A stretch of DNA of 46,392 nt, taken from Mycolicibacterium porcinum (GTDB taxonomy: Bacteria > Actinomycetota > Actinomycetes > Mycobacteriales > Mycobacteriaceae). The stretch lies in NCBI GenBank assembly GCA_001942045.1, contig MSTD01000046.1, forward strand, positions 1 through 46,392, given 5' to 3'. Below the pieces are notes generated by a model that was not told the origin of the DNA, searched no databases, and was given only the letters and a program-made list of their open reading frames with translations. The translations under genes and the position numbers were made by a program. This document shows, piece after piece, positions 42,924 through 46,392 of the stretch. Numbering within the stretch: position 1 is the stretch's first letter; every line of letters begins with the position of its first letter.

Positions 42924-44203
42924 CCTGCGCCCCACCGCAGCGCTGCGTCCACCGCCTCGTCGAGAGTGCGGAACACGACGGCGTCGTAATCGTCACGCCG
43001 GTCGGGCGGCACCACACGACCGTCGGGGTCGACGAGATAAGCCTCTTTGCCCGTGGCGGTCAGGCCGGCCCGCATGCCGGTCAGCATGCCGCGCGCGGCA
43101 TCGTTGATGTCATCGGTGCGGGTGACGTCCAGCACGGCGACGTCGTACTCGTCACGTTCATGCTCGGCCCTCCGCAGCACCTGCTCAGCCCCGGCGAACA
43201 GTAGATCCCCCTGAACCTCGTACACCCGGACGCCCGGGTGGACATCGAACACCGCCCGCAGCGTCGACGACGCCTCACGACCGACGGTGAGAAAGTGAAG
43301 CCCCAGCTGCGACGACAGATTGCGGCACACCTGCACCCCTCGCACACTGTTGCCGCGGGAATCGAGCCGTGGTGAGTACACACCGATCCCTAGTTGGCCG
43401 GGCAGCACCGCCACGATCCCGCCACCGACACCGCTCTTGGCCGGCATGCCGACGGCGCTGACCCAATCGCCTGTCGCGTCGTACATTCCGCACGTCACCA
43501 TCACACTGAGCGTCCGTCGAACCACGTCCGCATCGACCACCCGGCGACCCGTCAGCGGGTTGAGCCCGCCCCGGGCCAGGGTGGCGGCCATCCGCGCGAG
43601 GTCTGTGCTCGTCACCTTGACCGAACACTGGCGGAAATACACGTCGAGGACCTCGTCCGGATCACCGTCCAGCACACCGAAACTGGTCAGCATGTACGCG
43701 ATCGCCCGATTGCGGTTACCGGTCGCCTTTTCCGAGGCGTACACCTCCGGGTCGATCTCGAGCCGGCGGCCGGCACACGCCGAGTAGAACTCCTGGATGT
43801 GGTCGAACCGTTCGTCGGCGCTCGCGCCGGGGATCAGCGAAACCGCCGCAATGGCACCGGCATTGATCATCGGGTTCTTCGGTGTCTTGGTGACGTCGTC
43901 CACACTGATCTCGTTGAACGCCTCGCCGGAGGGTTCGACACCGATCTTGGCGTCGACAGCATCCTGGCCGAGCCGGCTCAACGCCAGTGCATACGTGAAC
44001 GGCTTGGAGATCGACTGAATGGTGAATTCCACTGCGGTGTCGCCGGATTCGTAGACATATCCGTCCGAGGAGGACACGCTGAGCCCGAACCCCTCGGGAT
44101 CGACATTGGCCAGCTCAGGGATGTAGCTCGCCAGAGCACCGTCGCGCAGTTCGATCTGCTCGGCACGGATCCGGTCCAGGTAGTGCTGCACCAGCTCGGC
44201 CAC
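42920..44203 (-). CDS. glsA: glutaminase with C-terminal STAS domain
   Basis: 427 residues from GTG 44203 (GAGG just upstream); the frame reaches 44242. The serine beta-lactamase-like glutaminase domain (1-300) has the Ser-x-x-Lys pair in FTIQSISKPFTYALAL, KTPKNPMINAGAIA, SEKATGNRNRAIAYML, and the MPAKSGVGGG loop. It hydrolyses glutamine to glutamate and ammonia. After residue about 325 comes a STAS domain (VRVYEVQGDLLFAGAEQVL, VAVLDVTRTDDINDAARGML), a likely regulatory module. Its TAG and that of the cyclase are read from the same CTAG (42920-42923). It is not in the corresponding M. tuberculosis position. Confidence 0.92.
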   Translation of the reverse strand: MAELVQHYLDRIRAEQIELRDGALASYIPELANVDPEGFGLSVSSSDGYVYESGDTAVEFTIQSISKPFTYALALSRLGQDAVDAKIGVEPSGEAFNEISVDDVTKTPKNPMINAGAIAAVSLIPGASADERFDHIQEFYSACAGRRLEIDPEVYASEKATGNRNRAIAYMLTSFGVLDGDPDEVLDVYFRQCSVKVTSTDLARMAATLARGGLNPLTGRRVVDADVVRRTLSVMVTCGMYDATGDWVSAVGMPAKSGVGGGIVAVLPGQLGIGVYSPRLDSRGNSVRGVQVCRNLSSQLGLHFLTVGREASSTLRAVFDVHPGVRVYEVQGDLLFAGAEQVLRRAEHERDEYDVAVLDVTRTDDINDAARGMLTGMRAGLTATGKEAYLVDPDGRVVPPDRRDDYDAVVFRTLDEAVDAALRWGAG

Positions 44204-44291
44204 GCCTCGGAGTGTAACCCGCGCGCACCATCCCACGACCATGTCGTTTTTCCGCTAGTGCAAGGCCGGACGCCGTGCCATCGTGGAACGC

Positions 44292-45785
44292 ATGCACGAG
44301 GATTTCGACCGCTGCTACCGGGCAGTCCAGTCCAAGGACGCCCGGTTCGACGGCTGGTTTGTCACCGCCGTGCTCACCACAGGTATCTACTGCCGGCCCA
44401 GCTGCCCGGTACGCCCACCGTTCGCGCGCAACATGCGGTTCTACCCCACCGCGGCCGCCGCCCAGGCAGCCGGATTCCGAGCCTGCAAACGGTGCCGCCC
44501 TGACGCCTCGCCGGGCTCACCCGAATGGAATGTACGTGGTGACGTCGTGGCGCGGTGCATGCGGCTCATCGCCGACGGCACCGTAGACCGCGAGGGCGTG
44601 ACCGGACTGGCCGCCCGCGTCGGCTACACCAGTCGGCAGTTGCAGCGCATCATGCAGGCCGAGCTGGGCGCCAATCCCCTGGCGCTGGCCCGGGCGCAAC
44701 GCACCCAGACCGCCCGGGTGTTGATCGAAACCACTGAGCTGCCGTTCGCCGACGTGGCGTTCGCCGCGGGCTTCGCCAGCATCCGGCAGTTCAACGACAC
44801 GGTACGCGCAGTGTGCGACCTGACACCGACGCAGCTGAGGCAGCGGGCACGCAGCCGATTCGCCACCGAGGTCGCCGCTGCGCCCGGCGTGCTGTCGCTA
44901 CGGCTACCGGTACGGACCCCGTTCGCGTACGAAGGGATGTTCGGGCACCTGGCAGCCAGTGCAGTGCCGGGCCTGGAAGAGGTGCGCGACGGGCAATTCC
45001 GGCGCACCTTACGCCTGCCGCATGGCCACGGCATCGTCGGTTTGACTCCGCAACCCGATCACGTCCGCTGTCAATTGGTGCTCGAGGATTTCCGCGATCT
45101 GGCGGCCGCGATCGCGCGGTGCCGGCGTCTGTTGGACCTCGATGCCGATCCCGAGGCGGTCGTGGAATCGCTCCAATCCGACCCGCAGCTTGCGCCGGTG
45201 GTGGCCAAGGCGCCGGGTCAACGCATACCCCGGACCGTCGACGAATCCGAGCTCGCACTGCGGGTGGTGATCGGCCAGCAGGTGTCGATCAAAGCGGCGT
45301 CCACACACGTCGGCCGCCTCGTCACCGGTTACGGAACCGCGATCTCCGACGAGGCCGGAGGTCTGACCCATGTGTTCCCCAGCGTCGCCGACCTCGCGGG
45401 ACTGGATCCCCAGGGTCTGGCGATGCCGGCGTCCAGGAAGCGGACTGTCACCGCGTTGGTAGCGGCGATCGCCGATGGTGATCTGACCCTCGATCCCGGA
45501 TGTGACTGGGACCTGGCCCGCCAACAGCTGCTGGCACTGCCCGGGGTGGGGCCATGGACGACGGAGGTGATCGCCATGCGAGGCCTCGGCGATCCAGATG
45601 CCTTCCCCGCCACCGATCTCGGCGTGCGCGCTGCCGCCGGTCATCTGGGCCTGGCCCCGGATGGGCTCGTCGACCACAGCACCCGATGGCGACCGTGGCG
45701 TGCGTATGCGACGCAACACCTTTGGACCACACTGGACCACGCGGTGAACCAGTGGCCCCCGCACGATCGACAGGAGACGTCATGA
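44292..45785 (+). CDS. alkA: Ada-AlkA fusion: methyl-phosphotriester sensor plus 3-methyladenine glycosylase
   Basis: 497 residues from ATG 44292 (a GTG nine bases before is the other choice). Ada N-terminal zinc domain: TTGIYCRPSCPVRPPF and ACKRCRPDASPG with four cysteines, the first accepting a methyl group from phosphotriesters. An AraC-type HTH follows (about 90-190: LAARVGYTSRQLQRIM, VAFAAGFASIRQFNDTV). The AlkA domain ends in a helix-hairpin-helix LLALPGVGPWTTEVIAM and the catalytic aspartate in FPATDLGV. It both activates the adaptive response and removes alkylated bases. It matches Rv1317c and overlaps ogt by four bases (ATGA). Confidence 0.95.
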   Translation: MHEDFDRCYRAVQSKDARFDGWFVTAVLTTGIYCRPSCPVRPPFARNMRFYPTAAAAQAAGFRACKRCRPDASPGSPEWNVRGDVVARCMRLIADGTVDREGVTGLAARVGYTSRQLQRIMQAELGANPLALARAQRTQTARVLIETTELPFADVAFAAGFASIRQFNDTVRAVCDLTPTQLRQRARSRFATEVAAAPGVLSLRLPVRTPFAYEGMFGHLAASAVPGLEEVRDGQFRRTLRLPHGHGIVGLTPQPDHVRCQLVLEDFRDLAAAIARCRRLLDLDADPEAVVESLQSDPQLAPVVAKAPGQRIPRTVDESELALRVVIGQQVSIKAASTHVGRLVTGYGTAISDEAGGLTHVFPSVADLAGLDPQGLAMPASRKRTVTALVAAIADGDLTLDPGCDWDLARQQLLALPGVGPWTTEVIAMRGLGDPDAFPATDLGVRAAAGHLGLAPDGLVDHSTRWRPWRAYATQHLWTTLDHAVNQWPPHDRQETS

Positions 45786-46279
45786 CGACACTGCAGTACC
45801 GCACCATGGACAGCCCCGTCGGCCTTCTCACGCTGGCCGGCCGGGACGGAAGGCTCATGCACCTACGGATGGTCGATCAGACCTACGAGCCGAGCCGCGA
45901 GGGTTGGGAGCCCGACGACAGTGCCTTCGCGGACGCCGTCGATCAACTGTCGGCGTATTTCGCCGGCGAGCGCACCGAATTCGACCTCGAACTCGACATG
46001 GTGGGCACACGGTTTCAGCGTCGGGTGTGGGACGCCCTGCAGACCATTCCGTATGGCGAAACCTGCACCTACGGCGAGATCGCCCGTCAGATCGGTTCAC
46101 CGAGTGCGTCACGCGCCGTCGGCCTGGCCAATGGGCACAATCCGATCGGCATCATCGTGCCCTGCCATCGGGTGATCGGCGCCAACGGCAGTCTCACCGG
46201 ATACGGCGGCGGCCTGGACCGCAAGCGAGCATTGTTGGAATTGGAGAAAAGCCGAACGACGCCGGCTCTGTTCAATTGA
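45782..46279 (+). CDS. ogt: methylated-DNA-[protein]-cysteine methyltransferase
   Basis: 165 residues. Suicide repair of O6-methylguanine: the acceptor cysteine is in IIVPCHRVIGANGSLTGYGGG, the arginine finger in SPSASRAVGLANG, and the HTH in YGETCTYGEIARQIG. It matches Rv1316c. Translation is coupled to alkA. It converges on the rRNA operon. The downstream hairpin terminator may serve both. Confidence 0.96.
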   Translation: MTTLQYRTMDSPVGLLTLAGRDGRLMHLRMVDQTYEPSREGWEPDDSAFADAVDQLSAYFAGERTEFDLELDMVGTRFQRRVWDALQTIPYGETCTYGEIARQIGSPSASRAVGLANGHNPIGIIVPCHRVIGANGSLTGYGGGLDRKRALLELEKSRTTPALFN

Positions 46280-46302
46280 AAACGCGCCTAGATAGAAAAA
46301 TG

Positions 46303-46336
46303 CCCGGGCCCTCCAATCGAAATTGGAGGGCCCGGG
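46303..46336. terminator. strong intrinsic terminator of the rRNA operon
   Basis: A 15-bp perfect stem (CCCGGGCCCTCCAAT and its complement) with loop CGAA. Read on the minus strand, ten bases after the 5S end, it is followed by CATTTTTCTATC, giving the T-run of a rho-independent terminator. On the plus strand only AATTT follows, so it may act weakly for ogt too. Confidence 0.93.
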
Positions 46337-46346
46337 ACTTAATTTG

Positions 46347-46392
46347 TGTTCGGCGGTGTCCTACTTTTCCACCCGTGTGGGTAGTATCATCG
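46347..46392 (-). rRNA. rrf: 5S rRNA, 3' end only (cut by window edge)
   Basis: The minus strand reads CGATGATACTACCCACACGG... and ends GGACACCGCCGAACA, the 3' third of mycobacterial 5S rRNA. The rest of the gene, and probably 23S and 16S, lie beyond the window. The operon points left, towards ogt, as expected from the murA-rrs-rrl-rrf-ogt order. Confidence 0.93.

Overview
The window is high-GC actinobacterial DNA, almost certainly from a fast-growing mycobacterium (Mycolicibacterium type). This rests on gene content: an MspA-family porin, a FadD32-like fatty acyl-AMP ligase, the glgE/glgB/glgP alpha-glucan genes, mycobacterial-type NucS, LprD and Rv1320c-type cyclase. From about 12.2 kb to the right edge the gene order follows, in reverse, the M. 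tuberculosis block Rv1343c to Rv1316c plus the adjoining rRNA operon. That comparison is from memory of the H37Rv gene order, not from a search. About 91-93% of the window is coding. No prophage, CRISPR array or complete insertion sequence was seen.

Layout. (1) 1-5.2 kb is an accessory stretch: end of a DUF4333 membrane protein, a fatty acyl-AMP ligase, a SpoIIAA/STAS-like protein, a lipoprotein, a TetR regulator, then three overlapping small frames (a 21-codon leader ORF, a membrane peptide with a Cys/Gly-rich tail, a GRDP-like protein). (2) 5.3-9.7 kb is one run: an MHS-family permease, a TctD/TctE-like two-component pair and a TAXI-type solute-binding lipoprotein, with no TRAP permease. 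(3) 9.7-12.2 kb holds a K+ channel, a perfect-palindrome terminator, tRNA-Leu(UAG), an HTH-LAGLIDADG protein and a DUF6882 protein. (4) 12.2-14.7 kb holds lprD and its partner, and a divergent MarR/MFS pair around a 24-bp perfect palindrome. (5) 14.7-22.05 kb, minus strand, is a tightly packed eleven-gene run: clpS, DUF2017, P1-family peptidase, mec, cysO, cysM, rhomboid protease, murI, Rv1339-type phosphodiesterase, rph, rdgB. Cysteine biosynthesis through the sulfur carrier CysO sits in the middle of it.

(6) 22.1-28.7 kb holds pncB and dinG (overlapping), then three genes absent from the M. tuberculosis order: a neutral zinc metallopeptidase lipoprotein, an MspA-family porin and a virginiamycin-B-lyase-like propeller. 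(7) 28.7-35.8 kb is the alpha-glucan cluster: glgP on the minus strand, divergent from glgE-glgB. GlgE builds alpha-1,4 chains from maltose-1-phosphate, GlgB branches them and GlgP degrades them. (8) 35.8-39.9 kb holds a cysteine-free thioredoxin-fold/TPR protein, a DUF3817 membrane protein, fadA4, methylmalonyl-CoA epimerase, an Rv1322-like zinc-ribbon protein and nucS. (9) 39.96-41.3 kb is a stand-alone tnpB between nucS and an adenylate cyclase gene. (10) 41.3-46.3 kb holds the cyclase, a STAS-domain glutaminase and the alkylation-repair pair alkA-ogt. A strong terminator and the 3' end of a 5S rRNA on the minus strand close the window.

The strongest candidates for something undescribed are the leader-ORF/Cys-Gly peptide/GRDP overlap at 4.44-5.24 kb, the solo tnpB with a terminal hairpin 8 bases from a cyclase start codon, the TAXI/two-component/MHS cluster, and the HTH-LAGLIDADG gene beside tRNA-Leu.
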